A stretch of 64,000 nt of DNA from Apium graveolens (taxonomy: Eukaryota; Streptophyta; Magnoliopsida; Apiales; Apiaceae): assembly GCF_009905375.1 (NCBI RefSeq), contig NC_133656.1, positions 232,863,111 through 232,927,110 of the forward strand, written 5' to 3'. This document shows positions 47,696-60,071 of this stretch, piece after piece (the first letter of the stretch is position 1; the number at the start of each line of letters is the position of its first letter). Position numbers and translations under genes: made by a program. The notes beneath the pieces are model-generated. The model was given only the letters and a program-made list of their open reading frames with translations, made no database searches and was not told the DNA's origin.

Positions 47696-48110
47696 ATTAT
47701 ATATATAAAACATATTTGGTTCTTTTCGATTTTGTCTATACAAACTTTTGATCGAGAATTTAGTAATTTTCATCTCTTTTTATGGGCTTGAGTAGGTTGG
47801 CCTTAGTTTGATCTATATGATTATATGGTGTTCTTTATATTAAACTTTAATTTTAAAACTCTTTTGGCCTTATTGGGTCAGGTGAGCTTCGTGTTATAGT
47901 TTTGAGCATTCAAAATTTGCAGTTTCTAATTTTTAGAGTTGGTTCTTTCATGTTTATTTGTTGGTTCTAGGTAGGTATTAGAATTTGTATAAATAAGGGT
48001 ATAGTTGAGTTATGCAGACATTTCTTTTCTTTTCCTCATAAAAATATATATAGTTTTCGTGTCATTAATATCATGGGCTTATTTGTGCTTTAAAAAAATT
48101 TATGGCTAGT

Positions 48111-48335
48111 GCCTTTAAGAGGTTATATTAGTTTTGTGTCTTCAAGATGTAGTTTTTGTGCCTGCAAGAGGTACATGTTTGATGCCTTGAAGAGGTAATT
48201 TTGTGTCTTTAAGAGGTAGATATTTGTACCTTCAAAAGATATATATTTTGGTGTCTTCGAGAGGTAATTTTGTGCCTTCAAGAGGTAAATATTTTGTGCT
48301 TACAAGAGGTAATTTGTGCCTTTACGAGGTTTTGT
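48111..48335 (+). repeat. Minisatellite, about ten units of 20-27 bp
   Basis: The consensus is close to TTTGTGCCTTCAAGAGGTAA with variable AT-rich tails. Units are imperfect and no coding role is apparent. Confidence 0.85.
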
Positions 48336-48437
48336 ATCCAAATGGATGAAATACATTATTCTTCAAATTTGTTTGTCCGATAAGATTAAATATGCGATGA
48401 CTGTTTTGGATAGAAAAACATAAATTTGTAATTAGCA

Positions 48438-51078
48438 GACTAATTGTTGAATGATCCAAATCATTGATTTTCGTAACCAGTCCATCTACCATCATGTTCA
48501 AAGACCACACCTGAATAAGATAACAAAAGAATTCGGTCATTAACTATCATCGGTAAGAAAAATCATGTATACAATTTAATAACATAATTATAAGATAAGT
48601 AGTAATATTAACATTATGAAAAATCTAACCAAATGGAACTCTTTTGGTCAGATACATGAAACTTCTGAATTATTTAAAATGAGCAAAAAAAAATATACGC
48701 AGAGATTTTGATTCTAGTTATAAAATTGGATGTTTATTAATACATAGACAGTATTATCATCGAGTGGGTAATAAAAAAATCAAGTACTATTATGAAAATT
48801 AGACACTCCTAGTTTATACTATTATATATTTTTGTAATTCTAATATTTATAGATATATTTTTCGTGACATGAAATATTAGACCCATGATTTGCTCCGTTC
48901 TTAATATATAATATGTTTTACTATATATAATAATGTTATTATAGAATATTTAGATAATTAACACCGACCACTTAAGAACTGGTTAATGTTAATTTTAAGG
49001 AAAGCATACGGGAAAAATAATTAAACAAGTAATAATTGAAAAATTAGTAAGAAAAATCCAAAGTTTAGCCAATTCTTGCTCTGTGGGAAATATTAGACCC
49101 ATGATTTTATTCGTTCTTTATATAGAATATGTTTTACTAAATATTATAATATTATTATAGAATATTTAGATAATTAACACCAACCACTTAAGAACTACTT
49201 AGTGCTAATTTTAAGGAAAACATATGAGAAGAAAAATGTATCTAGGAATATTAGAAATACAAAAATATACAATAGTATAAATCGGGAGTGTCTTATTTTT
49301 AAAATAATATTTGATTTTTCTTTTATTACTTACTCGATGATAATATTGTCTATGTATTAATAACCATCCAATTTTAAAAACTGGAATCAAAATCTTTGCG
49401 TATAATTTTTTGCTCATTTTAAATAATTCAAAAGTTTTATATATCTAAAGAAAGGAGTTCCTTTTGATTAGGTTTTTTTATAATGTTAATATTACTAGCT
49501 ATCTTGTAATTATGTTATTAAATTGAATACCTATATTAATTGAATTTACTTTCTTTATTGAATTATATGTTGGAACGGACTAATTGTTGAATGATCTAAA
49601 TCATTGATTTTCGTAACAAGTCCATCTACCATCATGTTCAAAGACCACATCTGAATAAGATAACAAAAGAATTCAGTCATTAACTATTATCGGTAAGGAA
49701 AATTAATACATATATACAATTTAATAACATAATTATAAGATAAGTAGTAATATTAGCATTACGAAAAATCTAACCAAATGGAACTCCTTTGGTCAGATAC
49801 ATGATGAAACTTTTGAATTATTTAAAATGGGCAAAAAAAATTACGCAAAGATTTTGATTCTAGTTTTAAAATTGAATGTTTATTAATACATAAACATTAT
49901 TATCATCAGGTAGGTAATAAAGAAAAATCAAATACTATTTTGAAAATCAGGCACTCCTAGTTTATACTATTATGTATTTTTGTAAGAAAGAATGCCCAAA
50001 ATACACCACTTTTTACATTCAACTGTCCAAAATGCCCAAATGTGCGCGAACCGCTCAAAATACCCACGAAATACGCATTTCAGGGATGCGTAGTCAACCT
50101 TTCAAATTTTAATAAAGAGCACGCATGTTCCACATGTGTATTCACTTTTTGATTTAAAAGAACACGCATGTGCAACATGCGTATTCACTAAAATACAAAA
50201 AGTGAATCCGCATGTGCCACATGCGTAGTCTTTAAAAAAATTGAAATAATGAATACGCATCCCTCACATGCGTATTCAGTAGGTATTTTGAGCGTACAGT
50301 ACCGCCAATTGGCATTTTGGACATTTTTCCCCAAATGGTGGGTATTTTGGTTTTTCACCCTTTTTGTAAATATATATTTTTCTTGACAGGAAATATTAGA
50401 CCCATGATTTACTCGATTCTTAATATATAATATATTTTACTATATATTATAATATTACTATAAAATATTTAAATAATTAACACCGTCCACTTAAGAACTG
50501 GTTAATGTTAATTTTAAGGAAAGCATATGGGAAGAATAATTAAACAAGTAATAATTGAAAAATTAGTAAGAAAAATCCAAAGTTTAGCCAAAATTTTCCT
50601 TGACGGTAAATATTGGACCCATGATTTTCTTTGTTCTTAATATAGAATATGTTATATTATATATTGTAACATTATTATAAAATATTTATATAATTAACAC
50701 CAACTACTTAAGAACTAGTTAGTGCTAATTTTAAGGAAAGCATACAGGAAGAAAAATGTATCTGGAAATATTAGAATTATAAAAATATACAAAAGTATAA
50801 ACTAGGAGTGTCTAAATTTCAAAATAATATTTGATTTTTCTTTTATTACCCACTCGATGATAATACCGTCTATGTATTAATAAACATCCAATTTTAAAAG
50901 TGTAATCAAAATCTTTGCGTATAATTTTTTGCTCATTTTAAATAATTCAAAAGTTTCATGTATCTATCCAAAGGATTTCCCTTCGATTAGATTTTTCATA
51001 ATGTTAAAATTATTAGTTATCTTCGAATTATGTTATTAAATTGAATTTACTTTTCTTACTGATAATAGTTAATGACTG
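48438..51078. repeat. Large tandem pair of palindromic units (period about 1140 bp)
   Basis: Two copies, 48438-49577 and 49578-51078, share GACTAATTGTTGAATGATC at their start. Within each copy the left half is repeated in inverted orientation in the right half, for example AGCAAAAAAAA...GATTTTGATTC against GAATCAAAATC...TTTTTGCTC. The second copy ends in CTTACTGATAATAGTTAATG, the inverse of CATTAACTATTATCGGTAAG near its start. It is interrupted by the MULE-type MITE at 49986 and abuts element 2. No coding content. Confidence 0.78.
49986..50360. mobile_element. MULE-type MITE (375 bp)
   Basis: A perfect 9-bp direct repeat TTTTTGTAA flanks it (49977-49985, 50361-50369). The ends are imperfect inverted repeats sharing CCAAAATAC and CACCA. 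Inside, ACGCATGTGCCACATGCGT-like palindromic words recur about five times. The tandem partner copy at 48.8 kb lacks it. Confidence 0.8.
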
Positions 51079-52322
51079 TGTTATACCCAAAATTTGGCAT
51101 TGGATTGACTCGGGTCAAATGCGGGCTAATTACAGTCAAACTCGGTATTGCATTGTAGAAGGTAAGGACGCGTCCAGGCACCGAGGACGCGCCAGCTTGT
51201 GAGGAGATGTGTTACAGTCTGGTAATGACGGAGCTTGGGGAGTGCATGGTTAGGGAAGGACGCGCCCAAGCTATGTGGACGCGTCAATGATTATGAAAGT
51301 GCTTGGCACATGAGATCTTGTGGTAATGGACGCTGTAGGACGCGCCTGTCTTGACCATGACGCGCCATAGGAAGTGGAATGTTGTGCATGATGGTTTTTG
51401 AGGAGACGGTGCAAGTCTCATGAAGGTGAGGGCGCGCCCAATGTGTTAGGACGCGTCCTGTGATTGGTCTATGTGTTCTCAATGGTGACTTCAGGGCAAA
51501 GCTTGCATAGAGAGGAGCAATGGAGGTTGTTTTTACTAATATATTTGTTGCAGGTACTCTTTGAAGAATTCTCTCCTTGAGACGGTCAAGGAGAGGGATG
51601 TCTGTGAAAAGCTTGAAGGCCTCCAGGGGTATGCCTGATGATTGAAGGCCTCCTCCTGTATTCAACGGGTGTCCTCGTTGGGGATGCGGGGGTTAACTTT
51701 GGTGTGTGCTTTGGGAACTCTGTTCTTGCATTCAACGGGTGTCCTCGTTGGAAAACTTTGGAGTCATCCTGCACTTTGCACTTAAGAGCTTGGGATCACC
51801 TGTCTTGTTATCTGGTGGATTATCCTCATTCGGGGGACAGGGATGCGTCCGACACTTGGGGTGAACCGTGGCTATACCTGCGTCTGTACATCAAGGGAGA
51901 TAGCTGTAGCGGGGTGTTATCCTTGCGCAGGGAGATGCATTATCCGTGAAGTCCTGTGATTACGGATGAGCCTTGGGCCTTCGCGGTTGGGCCTCATAGT
52001 TGGACATTCCTAAAGCTAGCGGGATATGGACTTTGGATGGACTTCTATTGGACCTAGGAATAAGAAGTCTAAGCCCATTAGATTTCTTGTTCTACGAGAA
52101 CTACATCAGGCTTGATCCCTATATAAAGGGTACGTAGGCACATTGAGAGGGTAAGAAGTTGAGAGCTGATAAGAGAGCCACCACTTACTCTGATCAATCT
52201 CAGCCTAAAACAACCACAAACCACCACACACCGCTTGATTATCCGGCAAAGAATCACCATCACAGATCTTAGTTCTGACGAGAAACCTCAATCTTTGTTG
52301 TTACCATATTCCTCCGTCAACA
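51079..52322 (+). repeat. 5' LTR of element 2
   Basis: It starts TGTTATACCCAAAATTTGG and ends CCGTCAACA. It contains at least nine GACGCG-type words in 51160-51460, mostly in pairs. A word (ATTCAACGGGTGTCCTCGTT) is duplicated near 51660 and 51731. No second LTR is available to confirm the ends. Confidence 0.82.
52120..52128 (+). promoter_or_regulatory. LTR TATA box of element 2
   Basis: TATATAAAG is followed at once by GGTACGTAGGCA, the same word found downstream of the element 1 TATA. Confidence 0.65.
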
Positions 52323-52324
52323 AA

Positions 52325-52342
52325 TTGGCGCTAGAAGGAGGG
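52325..52342 (+). other. Primer binding site of element 2
   Basis: TTGGCGCTAGAAGGAGGG begins two bases after the LTR end. The matching tRNA was not identified. Confidence 0.65.
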
Positions 52343-52376
52343 GTGCTAATTAAGGTCGTAATCTTAGGAGGAAAAT

Positions 52377-54560
52377 ATGTCTTATAATCGTGATGGAAGT
52401 GCTTATGATGGAAGTGACAGCAGATCTGAAGGAGAACGCGGGGAGGCTACACTCGCCATGAACCCTATGTTCCCAGAAACATGGCGGATCCACCGAGAGC
52501 TCCGGATGTGGGGGGAACACCTCCGGTTCTCATCAGCAATGCTGATATCTTGGAGCAGTTGTATCGCATGGGGGATACTCTTAATAGTTTTCACTCAAGA
52601 CTGAATACGGTGGAGCGTCGAAGAACGAGGAGAGGTCATTTTTTCCCCGTCATGGCCATGTCGTGGGGAAGGCACCGGTAGTTGAAGGAGATACCCAAGG
52701 CAGCGGGGAAAACCCGTGAATCACTCCGCGATGCTTGGAATATTCTGATGATGTAGAGCCTATTGTGGAGCTTGTCGATGAGGACACTGATGGCAGGGAA
52801 AGGCCACGCCTTGGTAACTAAGTGGTGTCACACCTACATAGGTCTGGGCGTACGATGGACGAGCGTTGTCGTGCGGAGAACACTCAAAATCAGGATGAGG
52901 AAGGAAGGGATCTTTCAACCTTGAAAAGAAGGCTTGGCTTAAGATTGGAAGATGACGATTTGAGGATGTTGCTGGTAGAATGGCAAAAGGAAGGAAACGC
53001 TGGAGAAGCGAAGCCCCGTGACACAACGCGTGTGCCCCAAGCATTCCAAAGGGATGACATGGTGCGGCACCGCGAGCACGAGCGTGCCCCTCCGCGAGGG
53101 AATTACTACCGGGGATATCAGAGGAATGGACGAGGAAGGATGGGATACCAATATGGAAGAACATCCTACAATGGTAGGAGAGATGGAGCACCTTCCGCTG
53201 AAGAAGCCCCCGTCGTTATCCCTGTAGTTTCTCACAATGCTACGGGTAATGGCTCCAGGGCACGTCCTCATAATCAGGATGGTGGTCGAGTTCAAGTAAG
53301 AGCGCAGAATAATGATAAAATTCCACAACACGGTCAAGAGGAACCTCGCGTGCGGGAAAATTTTCAAAACCAAGATGGTAACATGCCACAGCCGCAGCCT
53401 CAGGGCGAGGGGCAGCGAGATCCACCGCTACACCCGGGGGGTAATCGAGGGGAACTACAGCAAGTCGCAGAGCAACCCCAACAGCCTAATGTTCAAACCA
53501 TTCCTGCAGTAGGAATGTTCAATGTGAACGATCTCAAGAGGTTGCTCAACCATCTTAAGGGGGAAGAGTAACAGCGACTGCGCAAGCTCCTTCTCCTTTT
53601 GTTGATGTTGTGAGGGAGGCACAATTTCCTGCAGGATACAGGAACACAACCAATGACTTACGTTTTCATGGGAACTCTGATCCTGTGGAATTCCTGGGGT
53701 GCTTTAATATTGAAATGGATGTATATCAAGTACCTGATTTGGCTCGATGTCGTCTCCTGGCGGCCACTTTTAGAGAAGGCGCTCAGCAGTGGTTCCAAAA
53801 ACTTGGTCCAGGTGTGATCACATCCTGGGAACAGATGAAAACTTTGTTTTTGACTCAATTTCAAGCCGCAGTGAAGTACACACCACCAGTCACCACACTG
53901 GCTAATGTGAAACAAAAGGAAGGAGAAAGTTTAACCTCATACTTCAAAAGGTTCAATGCAGAATCCACTTTGGTAAGGGGTGCAACTGATGAAACACTGA
54001 AAATACTTCTTATAGCTGGACTGCGTGTGGGAACAGATTTCTGGAAGCACCTGCAAGGGAAGGACCCGATGTCGTTTGCAGATGTGCTTGCGCAGGTGGA
54101 ATCATTCAAGGCGATTGAGCAGTCGCTCGCGGAAACAAAAAAATATGAAAACACCCATAACTCCAAGGGGCGATCCAAGAGAAGGGATAGATCCTTGAGC
54201 CCAGATTATCGGCGAAATGCCAGAAGCCCTAACAGGGTGAACACCGTGAGCTCGCGGAGAGAATGGATCCCGCCATCGAACTATAAAAGAAGGGTCAGCA
54301 ATTATACACCACTGACAGCGTCCATTACTCATATCTTTGAGGTAAATAAGGATAGATGAATCTTCAAGAAACCCGACCGTCTAACTTCATGGCAGAGCAG
54401 AGACAAAAAGAAGTATTGTGATTACCATGAGTCTACCGGCCATGACACCCACGAGTGTCGTCACCTAAAAGATGAAATTGAGGAATTGATCAAGGCTGGG
54501 TACCTAGGAGAATGGATTGACAAGGTGAAACGACGCAGGGGAAGCGATGACAAAGGTAAG
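52377..54560 (+). pseudogene. gag: gag of element 2 (broken)
   Basis: It opens at ATG 52377 (MSYNRDGSAYDG) and shifts frame near 52480. It is interrupted by a stop near 52680, shifts again near 53570, and has an in-frame TGA at about 54357. The Gag core is clear (FHGNSDPVEFLGCFNIEM, RCRLLAATFREGAQQWF, LTSYFKRFNAESTLV). A Gln/Pro/Gly-rich segment precedes it (53380-53500). The Tat-type modified zinc knuckle (YCDYHESTGHDTHEC) lies at about 54415-54460. Confidence 0.85.
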
Positions 54561-55892
54561 GATGAAAGACAATCCCCACGGGCGGAAGATGTTGAAAAAA
54601 TAGCAGAAGTTAAGTTTCAGAGGGCTGGCAGTATCAGGGCGATTTTTGGAGGACACCCTTTTATTGGTGATAGTAATCGAGCACTGGAAAGAAACGCGAG
54701 AGAGGCGCGACATCCGCCGCTCACCAACATTCACAGCTTGGAAGACAGACCTCCGAAGATCTTTAAGGGAAAGTCCGCTGACATTACATTCAAGGAAAAA
54801 GAATCAAGGTGGGTGCATCATCCCCACAACGATGCGTTGGTGATTACCATGCTTATTGGGGCCATGAATGTACGTCGAGTCTTATTGGACAATGGGAGTT
54901 CTGCGAACATCTTGTACTACAGCACATACAAAAAATTGGGTTTCCCGGATAGCGACATGTATTTTGAAGATGCACACGTCTATGGCTTTACTGGGGAAGC
55001 AGTAAGAGTTATGGGTTCGGTTAGGCTTCCCGTCACGCTCGGGGAAGGAGCTTTGTCAGTCACTCAAATGATAGACTTCAAAGTGCTGGATCAGGATTCC
55101 GCGCACAATGTGTTGGTCGACAGACCTTGGTTACTAGCGTTCAGGGTGATAACCTCGCTACATCACTTGATGATAAAGTTCCCAACACCAAACAGAGTGG
55201 GAAGTCTGAGAGGGTCGCAGTATGAGTCACGCGACTGCTATCACAAGGCTGTTAAAGAATTCCGCAAGAGAAGGTACGAAGGAAAGGGTCTTCCATTTGA
55301 GGGTGCAAAGGACATTCATACAAAACCAAGCGGAGAGGTTCATGCCCACTATTTCGTAGAAGGACCCGAAGAGGAAGAAACCTATGTCACTGGGAACTCT
55401 GTTTGGACGCTGGGGAATGTTTCGAGGATCTGTAGCGTGGAAGAAGTGGTGGTGAACCATGCAGAGGAGATCATGCAGAAGGAGGTTAACGGGGAAAAAT
55501 TGGAAGGAAGAAGTGAGATTTTGCAAGGTCTCGGAAATAACCTCAAGGTGGATGCTCCTCAAAAGAAGGACGCGCCCTTGAAGAATAAAAATGGAATTGA
55601 GGTTGATGCTCCTCCAAATGAGGATGCGCCCTCTTCACCTGCATTGCACAAAACTATGCCTTGTCTTGAGGTAGATGCTCCCACTAATGGGGACGCGCCC
55701 TCAGATACAAAAGTGGAAGTCGAGGACCCCCGAGACTTTGATTTCGATTTGGATCCCAGGAACCCGATGCCCGCCGAAAAGACGGGGCCGGCCGAAGACA
55801 CAATATCTATTCTGGTTGATAAAGATGACCCGAACAAGGTTTTGAAAGTGGGATCCCAGTTAGATGATGAAACGAGGGGAAGTCTTACCTGA
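54561..55892 (+). pseudogene. pol: Protease and linker of element 2 pol
   Basis: The protease active site VLLDNGSSANILYY is intact, followed by VYGFTGEAVRVMGSVRLP and HNVLVDRPWLLAF. The linker contains three VDAP...DAP repeats (55548-55700) whose DNA includes GGACGCGCCC words. The frame ends at TGA 55890-55892, a likely Arg-codon C-to-T change, and continues in the same frame into RT. Confidence 0.85.
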
Positions 55893-57240
55893 TTCTTAAT
55901 TGCAAATCTTGATGTCTTCGCATGGAGTCATTCGGATATGGTAGGAATCGACCCAGAAGTAATGTGTCTTCGGTTGAATATCTTCCCGAATTGTACGGGC
56001 ATACGTCAAAAACGCCGCCCGGTGAGTGGGGAAAGGGAGATAACATTAAAAGAAGAAGTAGACCGGTTGTTGGAGGTGAGACTAATCAAAGAATCGTTCT
56101 ACCCCGAATGGCTTGCAAATCCAGTGCTTGTGAAAAAGCCGAATGGGAAGTGGAGGACATGTGTGGATTTCACATATCTCAATAAGGCATGTCCAAAGGA
56201 TAGCTTCCCGCTCCCAAGAATTGATCAGTTGGTTGACGCGATAGCAAGGCATGCATTGTTGAATTTTATGGATGCATACTCCGGTTACAATCAAATTCCG
56301 ATATATGGCCCTGATCAAGAGCATACATCCTTTATTACTGACAGGGGGTTATACTGTTACATAGGAATGCCGTTTGGTTTGATTAACGCTGGCGCAACCT
56401 ACCAGCGGTTGGTAAACATGATGTTCAAGAACCAAATCGGGAGAACCATGGAGGTGTACGTGGATGATATGCTGGTGAAGTCCAAGGTGGCGAATGATCA
56501 TATCAAACACTTGATGGAAATGTTTGACATTCTAAGGAAGTTTCGCATGAAGCTGAACCCACAAAAGTGTGTGTTTGGCGTGGAGTCAGGCAAGTTTCTT
56601 GGGTTCATCGTCAACCATAGGGGAATTGAGGCCAACCCTGTAAAGATCAAGGCACTGTTAGATATGAAATCGCCCACCAATGTGAGGCAAGTGCAAAGTT
56701 TAACTGGAAGGATTGTCGCGCTAAATCGGTTTATTTCCAAATCTTCTGATAGATGCAAAGAGTTTTTCAAGGCGATTAAGTTAGCAGGGAAAGACTTTGT
56801 ATGGACACCAGAATGCGAGGAGGCTTTCAAAAGAATCAAGGAGCAGCTGGGAAACCCTCCCATGCTGTCAAAACCGTTAGATGGAGAATCTCTAGTACTG
56901 TACCTCGCAGTGTCTGAATATTCAATCAGCGCAGTTCTGGTAAGAGAGGAAGATGGGAAGCAGTCACCAGTGTACTATGTGAGCAAGCGGTTGCACGACG
57001 CTGAAACTCGCTACACAAGCATGGAGAAGCTGGTTTATGCCCTGATTCTCGCATCAAGAAAATTGCGGCCGTATTTCCAAGCCCATAGAATTGAAGTCCG
57101 TACGGCATACCCGCTACGACATGTCCTTCATAAACCAGAGTCATCAGGAAGAATGCTGAAGTGGGCTGTGGAGTTGGGACAGTTTGACTTGGAATATGTG
57201 CCCCGGACAGCGATTAAAGGGCAATCCTTAGCTGATTTCT
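55893..57240 (+). pseudogene. pol: Reverse transcriptase-RNase H of element 2
   Basis: The frame is open from 55938. RT motifs: EWLANPVLVKKPNGKWRTCV, CPKDSFPLPRID, YNQIPI, FGLINAGATYQRL, YVDDMLVKS, GKFLGFIVNHRGIE. RNase H part: LYLAVSEYSISAVLVREEDG, YYVSKRLHDAE. No lesion was seen within this part, so it is the best-preserved domain of the two elements. Confidence 0.9.
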
Positions 57241-57779
57241 TGTTAGAATTTGATTCTGAAGTTGATGACAAAGCTTTGGTGATGCTACATCCACCTCATG
57301 TTGAGGAGTCTTTGGAGGAGTTTCCACATCCCTGGTGGATCTTGCATGTGGATGGGGCAGTTAACAATGGAGGAGCAGCTGCGGGTATAGTACTTGTGTC
57401 TCCAGAAGGCCACCATCTGATGAGCGCAATTCATTTCAAGTTTTATGCAATAAATAATGATGCGGAGTATGAAGCGTTGATTAATGTCCTAAAGATCGCT
57501 TTGGAAATGGGGGTGCGAAACCTAATTACGAGGAGTGACTCAGAGATGGTGGTGAATCAGGTGAACGGGGGGTTTCAAGCGCGAGGCCCACGAACAGAAT
57601 TATACTTGAGATGCACACAGCGCCTGATTGGAATGTTCAAAAAAGTCAGGTTTGAATGTGTTACGCGGGAGAAGAACAGTAAAGCGGATGCTCTAGCGAA
57701 AATGGGGTCGCAACAAGATGTTGTGTTGTTAGGATCCACCCCCTTGAAATCCAAGAGATTCCTAGTATCCCAGAGATAG
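57241..57779 (+). pseudogene. pol: Second (archaeal-type) RNase H of element 2
   Basis: It continues in frame from RT. The acidic residues are at LHVDGA, NNDAEYEAL, TRSDSEMV and SKADALA. The frame shifts near 57740, so the 57779 stop is not natural. Confidence 0.85.
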
Positions 57780-59049
57780 AAATTATGCAAGTGGATGAAG
57801 CTCCCAAGGAAATATGGATGACGCCCATTCTGTCCTACATCCACAAGGGAACACTCCCTGAGGATAAGTTTAAGGCTCGTCGACTCCGCTATCAGGCTGC
57901 AAGGTATGTGATATATGACGAAGTTCTGTACAAGAGAGGGTTCAATCAACCGTTGCTTAGATGTGTTGACGAAGAAGAAGGAAATTACATCTTAAGGGAA
58001 GTACATGAGGGAATTTGTGGCAATCACCTGGGGGTAGCTCGTTGGCGATGAAAGTTTTACGCCAAGGGTATTATTGGCCCACAATGAAAGAGGATGCTAC
58101 AAATTTTGTCAGGGCATGTGATCGCTGCCAGCGTTTTGCAAACTACTCGTCTATGCCGGTGACGCTCTTGACGCCTATGGCAAGCCCATGGTCATTCGCC
58201 ATGTGGGGAATTGATCTTATCGGAGAATTACCTAAAGCTAAAGGGGACGTCAAGTATGCAGTGGTTGCGGTCGATTACTTTACTAAATGGGCGCAAGCTA
58301 TGCCGTTGGCTACTATCACCGCAAAGAAAATCAGAGATTTTGTTTTAAACTCCATCGTGTGTAGGTTTGGAATCCCTTACAAGCTTGTCTCTGACAACAG
58401 AAAGCAGTTTGATAGCAAGAAGCTGCGACAACTATGTTAGGAGTTGAAAATTAAGAAGGAGTTTATAGCGGTCTATCATCCTCAAAACAATGGGCAGACA
58501 GAAGCTGTTAATAAAATAATAAAGCATACCCTTAAAACCAAACTGGAAGAACGCAAAGAAAATTGGCCTGAAGAACTCCCGAAGGTTATGTGGTCATACA
58601 ACATTACACCACGATCTACTACGGGAGAAACTCCGTTCATGCTGACTTACGGCTATGAAGCTATGGTCCCCGTGGAAGTTGGTTGGGGATCGTTTCGCAG
58701 AGACCGTTACACAGAGGAAGATGCTGAGGTTAATCAAAGGCTTTATTTGGATCTCTTGGAGGAGACAAGGGAAAATTCTCAGCTAAGGCTCGTAGCGTAT
58801 CAGCAACGTGCCGCAAGGTATTATAACAAGAAGGTAAATGGACAATTTCTGAAGGTGGGAGATTTGGTACTTAGGAAGGTGATGCCCAATACGAAGAACC
58901 CCCAACATGGAGTGTTTGAAGCTAATTGGGAAGGACCATACAGAATAAAGGCCATCATGTGGAAAGGGACTTATCACCTTGAAAATATGGAAGGGAAGCT
59001 GGTTCCGCTAGCATGGAACGCGGAACATCTTCGAAAGTATTACCAGTAA
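57780..59049 (+). pseudogene. pol: Integrase of element 2 (broken)
   Basis: Zinc region (HEGICGNHLG, CDRCQRFAN), core D at GIDLIGELP, second D at LVSDNRKQF (family DNG changed to DNR) and E at NNGQTEAVNK. A one-base loss near 58032 and TAG at about 58438 break it. The C-terminus (GDLVLRKVMPN, ANWEGPYRIK, WNAEHLRKYYQ) ends at 59049 with no chromodomain. Confidence 0.88.
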
Positions 59050-60071
59050 GGCGCGGCTTTGGCCCCTTACGTACCTCTTTTATTATATATTTAGGGCTAT
59101 GCCCGGATTATAGGCTAGAATTAAATAAATTCCTCCTAGCCTAGGGGGGTAGTGCATGTACTACTTACCTTAAAACTAGTTGAAGGGTCATTTTTTCGAA
59201 ATAATTTCCCCACGGAGCATAGTAGCCGTGGGACTGGTGCACTTTTGACACCAGGGCGCATTATAAATGAAAATTTTGAATTTTTCCAAAAGTTATTTGC
59301 TTGGTTTGCTTGGTTGCATGACGCGTCCTAGCCATAGGGTGCACCCTGAGTGATAGTTCTATACAAATGTTAATTGAAATAGTGGTTGTCAAAAGGAATA
59401 ACAAAACTCAAGTAAAAATGGAACTAAGACGTGTACTATTTCCAAGGACGCGCCCAAGTTATCTTGGTTGATGCTCTTTCAGTTGAATGTTTCTTTAATT
59501 TTGACAAAACATAACTAAAAAAGGAAGACAAGTCCTTACTAAGGACGCGTCCTGCTTGAGGGATGAAGAATTTTTTTGAGATAAAGGTTAGGCGCGTCAA
59601 AATATTAGGACGCGTCCCATTGTGCTTTGTGCCTTAACTAAATACACAAGTACATCATAGTGCCATGCTCATGTACTTTCCAAAACAAACAAAGACACGT
59701 TCAACTAGACATGACGCACCCACAACGGACATTTGCTTGACCTGTGATAGTAGAAAAGATAACAACAATATTTCAAAGGTGACGCGTCCTCAACACAAGA
59801 CGCACCCATATAAATGACAGGATAGAATACTTAAGTAAAAATCTGCATGATTAAGGCAGAGAAACTTCATAAAAAGTGCAAGTGAATAAAGTTCAAAAAT
59901 AGTCATTACAATTTGCAAGGCTTCAAGGGGCCCGCACCCTTAAAGTAGTTTAAGTAAAGTACATAAAAAACATAGGACGCGTCCGAGGCAGGAGGCGCGT
60001 CCTGAGGCTTGTCTTGGTCGTTCGCAGGGGGGTTGAGTCTGAAGCGGAGTAGGAGCAGGGGACGCGTCCTC
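59050..60071 (+). repeat. Noncoding 3' region rich in GACGCG words
   Basis: About a dozen copies of GGACGCGTCC/GACGCGCCC or one-base variants lie between 59320 and 60070. No coding sequence was seen. The end of the antisense gene lies at 60072. Confidence 0.75.

Noticed and set aside
48111..48335. Possible CRISPR-like array
   Set aside because: Units are contiguous and imperfect with no unique spacers; plant genome context.
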